Assembly (NCBI RefSeq): GCF_000227745.2
Contig: NC_018012.1
Coordinates: 4,568,501 to 4,632,500, forward strand
From: Thiocystis violascens DSM 198
GTDB taxonomy: Bacteria > Pseudomonadota > Gammaproteobacteria > Chromatiales > Chromatiaceae
Length of the DNA: 64,000 nt
Direction of reading: 5' to 3'
Shown piece after piece: positions 56,875-64,000 of the stretch. A program made the translations under genes and the position numbers. The notes beneath the pieces are model-generated. The model worked only from the letters and a program-made list of their open reading frames with translations, made no database searches and had not been told where the DNA came from. Position 1 is the stretch's first letter; every line of letters begins with the position of its first letter.

Positions 56875-58946
56875 TCGTCGCGGGTCTCGGCCGGGCCGCT
56901 CGCCGGTTCGTCACAGGGTAAAAAAACTCGAAACAGTGTACCCCGGCCGGGGTGACTACGCACCATCAGATCGCCGCCGAGAAGACGAACGAACTCACGG
57001 CTCTCGAATGCCCCGATGCCCATGCCCGTCAGTCCCTTGGTGGAGTCGAAGGGACGAAACAGCCGGTCGCGAATGAACTCGGGCGACATCCCAATCCCAT
57101 CGTCCTCGATGTCGATCACGGCGTTTCGTCCTTCTCGATCCAGCCGGATACGGACGGAACCGTCCGGTCGGGTGGCTTCTTGGGCGTTTTGGATCAGATG
57201 TCCGAAGATGGTTCGCAAGCGTTCTTTGTCGACCTTCATCCGCAGCCCTTCGCGCAACGATTCGGTCTGGGGCTTCGGATTGCGATCGGCATGCGCCGCG
57301 ATCGCCTCGCGAATCACATCATCCAATCGCACGCAGGTTTGCGGTTCGCCACGGACCCCGTCGCGCAATTGATTCATCAAACGGTTCATGCGTTCGACGG
57401 AACTCTTGATCGTCGTGATCACATCCTCAATAAACGCTGGGTTATGCTTGTGTTTCTCGGCATTCGAGACAATCAGCGATTGCTGGGCTAAAAGATTTTT
57501 CAGATCGTGGGCCACGTAGGCCGACAGCTGACTGAACGCCTCGAATTGACGCGCGCGGATCAGAGCCTGGTCCGCAAGATGCTGGGCGACATAACTCGCC
57601 GCCTGATGCCCGGCGGTCCTGAGCAGAGAGCGATCCTCCCAATTGAACGAACGCTTGATACGAGAGCGGGCAAGCACGACAAAGCCGCACATCTGGTCGC
57701 GGAAAAGCAGCGGAATGATCAGCCAGGCAGCGGGCAATTCTTCCAACCATTCTGGCAGATCGAAGTCCTCATAGAGTTCTGGCCGTAAGCGGTACTCATC
57801 GAGATCGACAACCCAGCCGAGACGCATCATAAAATGGACCATCGGATGCTCCGCCGGCTGAACCAGGATCCCGGGCTCCGGCAGATTGACCCGCTCCATC
57901 AACTCGTAGACACCGTATTCGTTCATGACCCAGAGCATCCCGCCAGGACTGTCGACGATCCCCCCCAGCGCGGTCACGATGGCTTCGGGAAGGCTGGCGC
58001 CCCGGCGCGACAAGGCCTCGGTGAAGCGCAGCCACTCCTCGCGATAGTCGTACTTGAAGCTGAAGAAATGCCTGCTAAGCAGGACGCGCATCTGCGCTCG
58101 CCACTGTCCAGAGAACAGCAGCAGTAGCAGGAATATACCGGCCGAAAACAGAAAGGCGATCTGCAGCAGGGCGCCCCAGGTGCCGCCGAAATAACGGATG
58201 TAATATCCCGCTGCCGCCATCGCCATGAGATAGATGCCGGCGCCGGACAGGGTTGCGGAATGAAAAACCACATGGCGCGAAACATGCACTTCCAGCGACC
58301 AACTGGGGTTGCGGGCCGCCGAGACGGCAATCAGCGGGACAATCAGTGCGTTGACGATCCCACGCGCCTCCCATAGGCCGGGATCGATCCGGTGCATCAA
58401 CAGAGCATCCGAGTAGAAAAAAAGGTCGTAGGCAAAGACCGCTCCCAGCCCGAGACAAAGGTGTTTGATCTCTCCGCGTTTCTCCAGGCGCCGGTTGCGG
58501 AATACCTGCTCGACCAGCAGTAACCCGACGATGGCTTGCAGGGTCCAGCCAAGCAGGGTTGCATTGGTGGCCATCGAAGATGCCCGATCCAGACTCGCAA
58601 CGATGGCTGGCAGCACAACGGTCAGTAGGCCGCCGAGCCCGATCATCCCCCATGCGGCCCGGATCCAGAGTCGGCTGGCTTGCTGTTCGTGGTCGGCGAC
58701 GAGAATGTGTGCGAGAAAGATGAGCCAGGCGCCATTCCGCGCTAATTCGACGATCGCGGGCAATTGTGCCGGCAAGCGGAGATCGCTGAGCAGGATGGCG
58801 TTCACCATCGCCCAGGCAGCGGTTGCGACCGCCGCCAGCACAGCGAAGAGTCCCATCAGACGACCGCGCCAGGAGGTAATGAGCAGCACGGTCAGCAGCA
58901 GATAAGCGAGCAGGGCCGCGAGATAGCTAAAGAGTCCGACCGTCAT
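56871..58946 (-). CDS. prsK: PrsK, membrane histidine kinase of the XrtA system
   Basis: 691 residues. About eight membrane helices in residues 1-290, a GAF domain (about 310-460), dimerisation/phospho-His helix LSAYVAHDLKNLLAQQ (about residue 490), and HATPase_c with DIEDDGIGMS and GLTGMGIGAFES. Unlike common kinases its phospho-acceptor helix is of the HDLKN type. Signal unknown. Co-transcribed with prsR. Confidence 0.95.
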   Translation of the reverse strand: MTVGLFSYLAALLAYLLLTVLLITSWRGRLMGLFAVLAAVATAAWAMVNAILLSDLRLPAQLPAIVELARNGAWLIFLAHILVADHEQQASRLWIRAAWGMIGLGGLLTVVLPAIVASLDRASSMATNATLLGWTLQAIVGLLLVEQVFRNRRLEKRGEIKHLCLGLGAVFAYDLFFYSDALLMHRIDPGLWEARGIVNALIVPLIAVSAARNPSWSLEVHVSRHVVFHSATLSGAGIYLMAMAAAGYYIRYFGGTWGALLQIAFLFSAGIFLLLLLFSGQWRAQMRVLLSRHFFSFKYDYREEWLRFTEALSRRGASLPEAIVTALGGIVDSPGGMLWVMNEYGVYELMERVNLPEPGILVQPAEHPMVHFMMRLGWVVDLDEYRLRPELYEDFDLPEWLEELPAAWLIIPLLFRDQMCGFVVLARSRIKRSFNWEDRSLLRTAGHQAASYVAQHLADQALIRARQFEAFSQLSAYVAHDLKNLLAQQSLIVSNAEKHKHNPAFIEDVITTIKSSVERMNRLMNQLRDGVRGEPQTCVRLDDVIREAIAAHADRNPKPQTESLREGLRMKVDKERLRTIFGHLIQNAQEATRPDGSVRIRLDREGRNAVIDIEDDGIGMSPEFIRDRLFRPFDSTKGLTGMGIGAFESREFVRLLGGDLMVRSHPGRGTLFRVFLPCDEPASGPAETRDD

Positions 58947-59045
58947 GTCTCAGCGATGCAATCCTGTGGCAACCGATAAAAGGCGGAGCCGGCTGTCCGC
59001 CGGCGATGGGGTTTACGGCAACGCGGCGCAGTTTGGAGTGCGGCG

Positions 59046-61382
59046 TTAATTCTCGCCGTGGGAAACCGACAATTCCACCATTCTGCCCTCCGACTGGGAG
59101 GTCTCGTGGCGATTCCCCATGGTCTCCAGGTCGCGTGGACCACGGCCCTCGACGCGCAGACGCTCCCGAGGCGCGCCATGCTCGACCAGATAATCGGCGA
59201 CAGCGTTCGCCCGCCGGCGCGAAAGATTAAGATTGTACGCGGCATCTCCGTAACGATCCGAGTAGCCGACAACCCAGGCGATGGCCTCACTGGACCGATT
59301 CAGCGCGGCGATCGCCTCGGCGAGCATCGGTTCGAAACGCGCGTCGACAGCCGTACTGTTCCAGCCGAACAGAACATACGAGGTCATGGGTTCTGGCGGT
59401 TGCGCATCGGACGGCTCAAGCTCGGGTTCAAGGGTCGCGATGGCATCGTCGTCAGTTGGTTCGGTTGGATCGGCAGTGCGTTCGTCGGCCGCAACCCGTC
59501 TTTCTTTCCCGGCTGCATCCCACGCGCGGGGTGTCAAATCCGGCTGCGTCAAGCCGCTCCGAGGTTTCCCGGCGGTATCGGCGGCGACGGCAGCGGGAGA
59601 CGAAGTTACCTCCTCTGACAGCGATGGGGAGGGGTTCGTCGCGCTCGTCCGCGATTCCTGAACGGGGATCTCGGTGGACGCGGTGTCTGCTGTCGGTTCC
59701 GTATCCGATTGTGACTCAACCAATGCGATCGGCTCAAGCGGAGAGGATGACCCACCGTCCACCCCTAGCGCTGCCGGACTACTGGTAACGGCCATGCCTG
59801 TCGTCGGCCGCGGCGCAACGGAGGATGGACGCGCTTGATCGAGACTGTCCAAGGCGGCGGGCACGCTCGGGGGTGGCAACTCCCCGGACTGATCCGGCGA
59901 TCTGCTCCAGCGGGTTCTGACCTCCATGGTGGCGGCGCCGATCCATTGCTCGACCTTGTCCGTCAGTGGCTTCCAGGCGACGGGTTCCAGTAGATAGAAT
60001 GCCGCCACCGATCCCATCAGTCCGAGCCCGAACACGAACCCCAGGCCAAGAAACCAGGGCCGGGCGCGCGATGAACCGAACCCGGACGGAACTGCGGACG
60101 GCGCGCTCGCGATTGTCTCCATGACATCCGCCGTCCAACCGGTATCATCCTCGCGCTCCAGAATCTGGCCCAACTGAGGGATTTCGTTCGGCCTCGGTTC
60201 AGCCCGAGCCGCTGGCTCGGATATCGCGTCGTCCAGAGGCAAGGTCCGAAGCGGCTCCTGCCTTGTCTCGGCCAGGACGCTGGACGGAGGCGACTCCTGA
60301 CCCGATGGCTCGCCGGACGCTGGCGTCCGAACCGGAGCTGGGGGCGAATGCCGGTGCGCATCCGTCGCGTTGCCGGCATGTCTTGCGACGGTCTCCCGGC
60401 TTTGCGCGGGGGGCATCGACAGACCGGTATCGATCCGAGACCAGTCGACGTCAGAATTGCTCCCGGTGGCAGGCACAACGTCGGCCTGTCCCTGTTCGAC
60501 GGCATCCAGAGTCGACATCCCTTCGAACTTTTCCGGAAGGTCGCCGACGGACGAAAACGTTCGCGGCGCCAATTCCTCCTGCCGCAGTTCGCCCAGCACG
60601 AATTCTGCGTCCGCGAGGCTGATGACATGCAACTCCTCGATGAAACCATGCAGCATCAGCCGGCTGCAGAACAGGTTGATCATGCGGGGCAGGCCGCCGC
60701 TGAAGCCATGAATCGTTTGCATGACGCCGGGCTTGAACGCGGGATCGCCGCGCCAGTCGGCCTTCGCCAACCGATGCTGAATGTAACCGACCGTCTCCAG
60801 GGGGCCAAGCGGCTCCAGATGCCAGGCCGCCAGCAAGCGCTGATGGAGTTGCTCCATCTCCCGACTGCGCACCAGATCCCGCAGTGATTCCTGACCGATC
60901 AGCACGATCTGCAGCAGTGGCTGTCCGGAATGCTGAAGGTTGGTCAGCAGGCGTAATTCCTCCAACGCCGACGCCGACAGATCCTGCGACTCATCGATGA
61001 TGAGCAGCGCGCGCTTGCCGTGCTGATATTGCTGACGCAGAAACTCCATCAGGCTTTGCAGCACCATTGCCTTGTTCGACGCTTTGGAACCCAGCCCGAA
61101 TGCGTAAGCCGTCATGCGCAGGAGATCTTCGGCGCCCAGCCGCGTACTCGTCAGCATCGCCACCTTGATATCCCTGCCCGCAAGACGATCGAGCAGATCG
61201 TAGACCAGCGTCGTCTTGCCCGTGCCCGGCTTGCCGGTGATCATCACAAAGCCTTCGGCGCGATGGAGCGCGTAGTCGATGTAGGCCTTGGCTCTCGCGA
61301 AATTCTCGTGATTGAAGCAGAAACGGTGATCCGGGCTCAGGCGGAAAGGATCCGCGGTCAGGCCATAAAAACGCTCATACAT
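59046..61382 (-). CDS. XrtA-associated AAA ATPase fused to an OmpA-like domain
   Basis: 778 residues from ATG 61382 (MYERFYGLTADPFRLSPDHR), the fixed N-terminus of the XrtA-linked ExeA/GspA-like ATPase. Walker A TGKPGTGKTTLV, Walker B ALLIIDESQDL in residues 1-270; a Ser/Pro/Glu-rich linker; one membrane helix (FLGLGFVFGLGLMGSVAAFYL, about 445-465); a second long Thr/Ser/Pro linker; then an OmpA/MotB domain (about 665-778) with LNLSRRRANAVADYL and the RVEGRGP segment. ATPase in the cytoplasm and peptidoglycan binding in the periplasm are implied. Most relatives stop after the linker (family recollection). Confidence 0.92.
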   Translation of the reverse strand: MYERFYGLTADPFRLSPDHRFCFNHENFARAKAYIDYALHRAEGFVMITGKPGTGKTTLVYDLLDRLAGRDIKVAMLTSTRLGAEDLLRMTAYAFGLGSKASNKAMVLQSLMEFLRQQYQHGKRALLIIDESQDLSASALEELRLLTNLQHSGQPLLQIVLIGQESLRDLVRSREMEQLHQRLLAAWHLEPLGPLETVGYIQHRLAKADWRGDPAFKPGVMQTIHGFSGGLPRMINLFCSRLMLHGFIEELHVISLADAEFVLGELRQEELAPRTFSSVGDLPEKFEGMSTLDAVEQGQADVVPATGSNSDVDWSRIDTGLSMPPAQSRETVARHAGNATDAHRHSPPAPVRTPASGEPSGQESPPSSVLAETRQEPLRTLPLDDAISEPAARAEPRPNEIPQLGQILEREDDTGWTADVMETIASAPSAVPSGFGSSRARPWFLGLGFVFGLGLMGSVAAFYLLEPVAWKPLTDKVEQWIGAATMEVRTRWSRSPDQSGELPPPSVPAALDSLDQARPSSVAPRPTTGMAVTSSPAALGVDGGSSSPLEPIALVESQSDTEPTADTASTEIPVQESRTSATNPSPSLSEEVTSSPAAVAADTAGKPRSGLTQPDLTPRAWDAAGKERRVAADERTADPTEPTDDDAIATLEPELEPSDAQPPEPMTSYVLFGWNSTAVDARFEPMLAEAIAALNRSSEAIAWVVGYSDRYGDAAYNLNLSRRRANAVADYLVEHGAPRERLRVEGRGPRDLETMGNRHETSQSEGRMVELSVSHGEN

Positions 61383-61568
61383 ACTCAAAGTTCCTTGACG
61401 ATCCTGGCAAGGCGGGCAGTCGTCGGCGCGCCAGGTATTGACGTTGGATCGTGATTCGCCATGCTTTGGCCTCGATTCGGAGAGAGACGGAAATCCGCCT
61501 GAGCATTGTTTATCTCCCGTCAACCATACGCAAGGTTTCGCGGAGGCACCGCGCGGTGTGATCGATGA

Positions 61569-61584
61569 CTGTCAAATTTGACAG
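61569..61584. promoter_or_regulatory. Perfect palindrome ctgtcaaatttgacag (activator-site candidate)
   Basis: 16-bp perfect dyad. A half-site-like tgtcaa recurs at 61591-61596. It lies 204 bases upstream of the sigma-54 promoter match, the usual distance for enhancer sites, and 187 bases upstream of the ATPase start on the other strand. A site for PrsR is a reasonable guess, not shown. Confidence 0.6.
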
Positions 61585-61772
61585 CGGACCTGTCAAGTCC
61601 CGACACATCGGGGGTGTCCAGAGTGCGTCTCCCGCCCCCGTCTTACGGGCGATAGGGGGCAGGCGTGAGTCGAAATGGCGGTTTTCGTCTGGCTGCGGCT
61701 GAAGCCGGACATGCATGCGAGATCGCTCCAGGAAGAGGCAGGTCGACGCGCGTTCGGTCAGGGCCAGGTAAT

Positions 61773-61789
61773 TGGTACGCTCGATGCAT
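61773..61789 (+). promoter_or_regulatory. Sigma-54 promoter candidate
   Basis: tGGTACGctcgaTGCAt: invariant GG and GC are 10 bases apart, as in TGGCACG-N4-TTGCA, with two mismatches (C to T, T to A). Predicted start of transcription near 61799, giving a leader of about 170 bases for the 63-codon gene. Confidence 0.55.
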
Positions 61790-61918
61790 GTCGGTTGACG
61801 GAGACTCGCTACCGAACATGAGGTTTCCGGTCTCGACATCCTAAACGATAGCGAACGTCGCTGCGGCAAAGGTTCGACCCCGCGCCTTGCAGATGTGGCT
61901 TAACCCGTGTCCGGCGAG

Positions 61919-61935
61919 TTCCCCTTGGTGGGGAA
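61919..61935 (+). other. Leader hairpin before the 63-codon gene
   Basis: ttcccc-ttggt-ggggaa, a 6-bp stem 35 bases upstream of the ATG, within the presumed leader. No T-run follows, so it is not a terminator. Confidence 0.45.
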
Positions 61936-61970
61936 AAGCCTATACGCACGACGACCATGCGGAGCATCCA

Positions 61971-62162
61971 ATGACTGAAACGGCCAGTTATGCCAGCATC
62001 CAAAATCTCGCGGTCAATGAGCGCATCAAATACTATGAGCAGGAACTGAGTCTATTGAACCAGCCAGCCACTTTTCGTGAGAAAGTTCTGGTCAATGTGT
62101 ACCGCTGCCTGCTTCAAGGTTGCGTTCGTCAGAGCGACTCCAAGGCCAGTCTTGCTGGTTAA
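61971..62162 (+). CDS. Small hypothetical protein in the XrtA locus
   Basis: 63 residues: MTETASYASIQNLAVNERIK, then YYEQELSLLNQPATFREKVL and NVYRCLLQGC near the end. ATG 61971 has GGAG 6 bases upstream. No signal peptide, membrane helix or PEP-CTERM motif; probably a short helical cytoplasmic protein. Family not recognised. It is the only plus-strand gene in the XrtA locus and is preceded by the sigma-54-like promoter. Confidence 0.6.
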   Translation: MTETASYASIQNLAVNERIKYYEQELSLLNQPATFREKVLVNVYRCLLQGCVRQSDSKASLAG

Positions 62163-62475
62163 GGCGATTTCCCGTAGGAACCCGCTTGCGGGCGACGTGA
62201 CATGCTAAAGGTGTCTTCCGTGCGCTCACCTTTCGCCCGCAAGCGAGCTCCTACGGGGTTTGACGCTTGGCAAAGTCATTTCGGGAATTCGCCTAAGTCG
62301 CCTCAGTCCTGAGGTTGATCGGCTCAGGCGAGATTAGGCCGAGGTGTTGACCGTTTGATCGTGACGCAAGTCACGGCAGTTGCAGCCGACGCCGGGGCGG
62401 GTTTTCATACCCGCCCCCGATCTGACTAGCCGGATGTCCGCTGCAGTTCCTAACGATGATCGAGGCGGTCTCGGA
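62163..62475. other. Intergenic region between the small gene and prsT (313 bases)
   Basis: No gene seen. It holds a REP-like palindrome (62171-62257), a small dyad gtgac/gtcac at 62361-62374, and a 9-bp GC-rich stem-loop ggggcgggt/acccgcccc (62394-62417) that lacks a T-run but lies 60 bases after the prsT stop and may end its message. Confidence 0.6.
62171..62257. repeat. REP-like palindrome
   Basis: 25-base arms beginning cccgtaggaacccgcttg (62171-62195) and its near-complement at 62233-62257, 22 of 25 paired, with a 37-base centre. Sequence type (gtaggagc..cttgcgggcga) resembles REP elements widespread in gammaproteobacteria. Confidence 0.85.
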
Positions 62476-63999
62476 TCAGCGACCCCGGAGGGACTTAAGC
62501 AGTGCCTCTGCCTCCGAGCGTTCCGGGAATTGACGATCCCCCTTCAAGGCTGATTCCAGAACCTGCGTTGCCTCTCTGGTATCGTCGCCTTCGCGCAGAA
62601 TCTGTGCCTTATGGAACAGGATGCTGCCATTGTCGGCGTCGATCTCCAGTGCCTTGTCGATGACGCGCCGGGCTTCTCGTGCATCTCCATTGCGGAGCAG
62701 AACCATTGCCAGCGTGTCCGCGATATCGGCGGATTTCGGAGCGGCCGCATAAGCCTGCCGGGCATAATCGAGCGCCTTTGAGGGGTCGCGATCCTGAATC
62801 AGCCACGCCAGATTATTCATCGCGATCACATTCTTCGGGTTTGACCCCAGTGCCCGTTCAAAGTGAACGATGGCGTCGTCCGTGCGCTTAAGGTTCATAT
62901 AAAGCTGCGCGAGCTGAAACTGAATCAGGCCGTCCTCGGGGTGCTGTTCGACCCACTTCGCCATCAAGCGCTCAGCCCCGTCGGTATCCCCAGATTGCAT
63001 GCGGGCGCGCGCCAGCCAAACCAGGTTGGCCGTCGAGGGCGTCTGGTCGAACAGCGCTTGATACGAGGAGAGCGCGGCGCCCCATTCGCCCTGGCTTTCG
63101 GCAAGGTTCCCTTCGAGCAGCAGAGCATCCGGATGTTCCGCACCGACGATTTTCTTCAGTTCGACGATCCTGGACTTCGCGTCTGGGACTGATTTCTTCG
63201 CGATGGCAAGTCGCGTCAACCCGCTCAACGCGGCAATCGACTTGGGGTCGATCTGCAACGCCTGCTCCAGGGCTTGCTCCGCCTTGTCCGGATGGTCAAG
63301 GCCGACCTCGGCTCGCGCGATGGCGATCGAGACCTTGGGGTCGTTCGGGGTCAGACGGGCAAGCTGCTCAAGGGTCTTCCGCGCCTCCTCGAAACGCTTG
63401 AACGCCAACTCCGACTCCGCCAGCAGTCCCAACAGACTGACATCTTGTGGAAAATCGGAACGCACCTCCGAGAGCACGCGAATGGCCTCCTCTGGATTGT
63501 CCTGCTTGAGATGATAGGCACCGAGATACAGCCGCGGTTGGAGCTGTCGCGGATTCAGTTTTACTGCCTCATCAAGATAACGCTGCGCGGCGGCCTGGTC
63601 TTCCTGGATCAGCGCCAGTCTTGCGAGACTGGCGAGGATGCCAACGTTACTCGGATTTCGCTTCAGGCTTTCCTCATAGTAAGTCTTGGCTCCGACATAA
63701 TCCTTGGCCTGGATGGCGATGGACGCCAGTCCGCTGCTGGCGGCGACGTTTCCTGGCTCCAGCTCAAGCGCCTTGCGGAAGGATTGCGCCGCGTCATCGG
63801 TTTTTTGATCGCGCAGATACAGAATCCCCAACAGGGTATGCGCGCGTACCGACTCCGGTTGGCGCTTGCGCAAATCGAGCGCCGCCTGCAGTGCCCCACT
63901 CTGATCGTCGTTGCGCAGATAGCCCAGCACCAGTTGCTCGGCCGCGCCCCAGAGTTTGGAGTCCGTGTCGAAGTCCGCCCCCGCGCCTTCCGCGGTCAG
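62476..63999 (-). CDS. prsT: PrsT, TPR repeat protein of the XrtA system (5' end outside window)
   Basis: At least 507 residues; the frame is open to the window edge (LTAEGAGADFDTDSKLWGAA precedes the GTG at 63930, which is therefore not the start). More than ten tetratricopeptide repeats, e.g. FRKALELEPGNVAASSGLAS and FERALGSNPKNVIAMNNLAW. PrsT proteins are long putative lipoproteins beside prsK-prsR in exosortase A loci; thought to scaffold the export complex. The C-terminus is normal (EALLKSLRGR). Confidence 0.9.
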   Translation of the reverse strand: MTAEGAGADFDTDSKLWGAAEQLVLGYLRNDDQSGALQAALDLRKRQPESVRAHTLLGILYLRDQKTDDAAQSFRKALELEPGNVAASSGLASIAIQAKDYVGAKTYYEESLKRNPSNVGILASLARLALIQEDQAAAQRYLDEAVKLNPRQLQPRLYLGAYHLKQDNPEEAIRVLSEVRSDFPQDVSLLGLLAESELAFKRFEEARKTLEQLARLTPNDPKVSIAIARAEVGLDHPDKAEQALEQALQIDPKSIAALSGLTRLAIAKKSVPDAKSRIVELKKIVGAEHPDALLLEGNLAESQGEWGAALSSYQALFDQTPSTANLVWLARARMQSGDTDGAERLMAKWVEQHPEDGLIQFQLAQLYMNLKRTDDAIVHFERALGSNPKNVIAMNNLAWLIQDRDPSKALDYARQAYAAAPKSADIADTLAMVLLRNGDAREARRVIDKALEIDADNGSILFHKAQILREGDDTREATQVLESALKGDRQFPERSEAEALLKSLRGR

Positions 64000-64000
64000 C

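Larger units (their letters stand above)
61383..61970. promoter_or_regulatory. Divergent regulatory region, ATPase gene / 63-codon gene (588 bases)
   Basis: No convincing gene. A 119-codon minus-strand frame at 61510-61869 is Arg/Ser/Thr-rich and shows no motif. The region contains a perfect 16-bp palindrome, a second short dyad (gacac/gtgtc, 61602-61618), a sigma-54 promoter match and a leader hairpin, listed separately. It reads as an upstream control region. Confidence 0.6.

Noticed and set aside
61510..61869. 119-codon minus-strand frame between the ATPase and the small gene
   Set aside because: Random-looking Arg/Ser/Thr-rich translation; overlaps the palindrome and the sigma-54 promoter match.

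Overview
The window reads as chromosomal DNA of a purple sulfur bacterium (Gammaproteobacteria, probably Chromatiaceae of the Thiocystis/Allochromatium/Thermochromatium type). This is inferred from high G+C, form II RuBisCO (cbbM) with CbbQ/CbbO, a photoactive-yellow-protein/phytochrome hybrid light sensor, periplasmic nitrate reductase, and a complete exosortase A (XrtA) exopolysaccharide locus. No 16S gene is present, so the genus is not proven. No tRNA, rRNA, CRISPR array, insertion sequence or phage gene was recognised.

Layout. 1-16987 (+): the 3' part of fusA, then tuf and an unbroken S10-spc-alpha ribosomal protein supercluster ending at rplQ and a strong terminator. It includes secY, rpoA and a 37-codon rpmJ. 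17091-21532: small housekeeping genes: a SAM hydrolase, a DUF533 protein, an ERCC4/HhH nuclease gene broken by a +1 frameshift, a DUF2939 membrane protein (-), and cca behind an ATGA-coupled mini-ORF. 21568-25838 (-): a PYP-phytochrome-GGDEF-EAL photoreceptor (Ppd type), a nested inverted-repeat element upstream of it, and a TetR regulator. 25869-30967 (-): the cbbM-cbbQ-(DUF2442)-cbbO cluster. cbbM is divergent from a porin gene (31593-32960, +); rpiA follows convergently (33043-33714, -).

33932-43750: a nitrate respiration island. A Crp/Fnr regulator and napDAGHBC run leftward; narX-narL run rightward from the same 265-bp divergent region, which carries an FNR-type box. Several palindromic repeats sit inside this cluster, and one has invaded the 3' end of napC.

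43741-64000 (mostly -): the XrtA/PEP-CTERM exopolysaccharide locus. From the 5' end of the operon it encodes outer-membrane export lipoprotein, chain-length determinant, tyrosine autokinase, beta-barrel protein, polysaccharide deacetylase, FemAB-like protein, glycosyltransferase, XrtA-EpsI and asparagine-synthase-like amidotransferase. Upstream lie the PrsK/PrsR two-component system (PrsR is a sigma-54 activator), an AAA ATPase fused to an OmpA-like domain, and the start-less end of the TPR protein PrsT. A divergent 588-bp region holds a perfect 16-bp palindrome, a good sigma-54 promoter match and a 63-codon gene of unknown function, arranged as a plausible PrsR-controlled unit. No PEP-CTERM substrate was seen in the window.

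How it fits together: translation genes, carbon fixation (CbbM and its activase-type CbbQO, with RpiA feeding the Calvin cycle), light sensing through c-di-GMP, nitrate as accessory electron acceptor with its own sensors, and surface polysaccharide production under a dedicated sigma-54 regulator.
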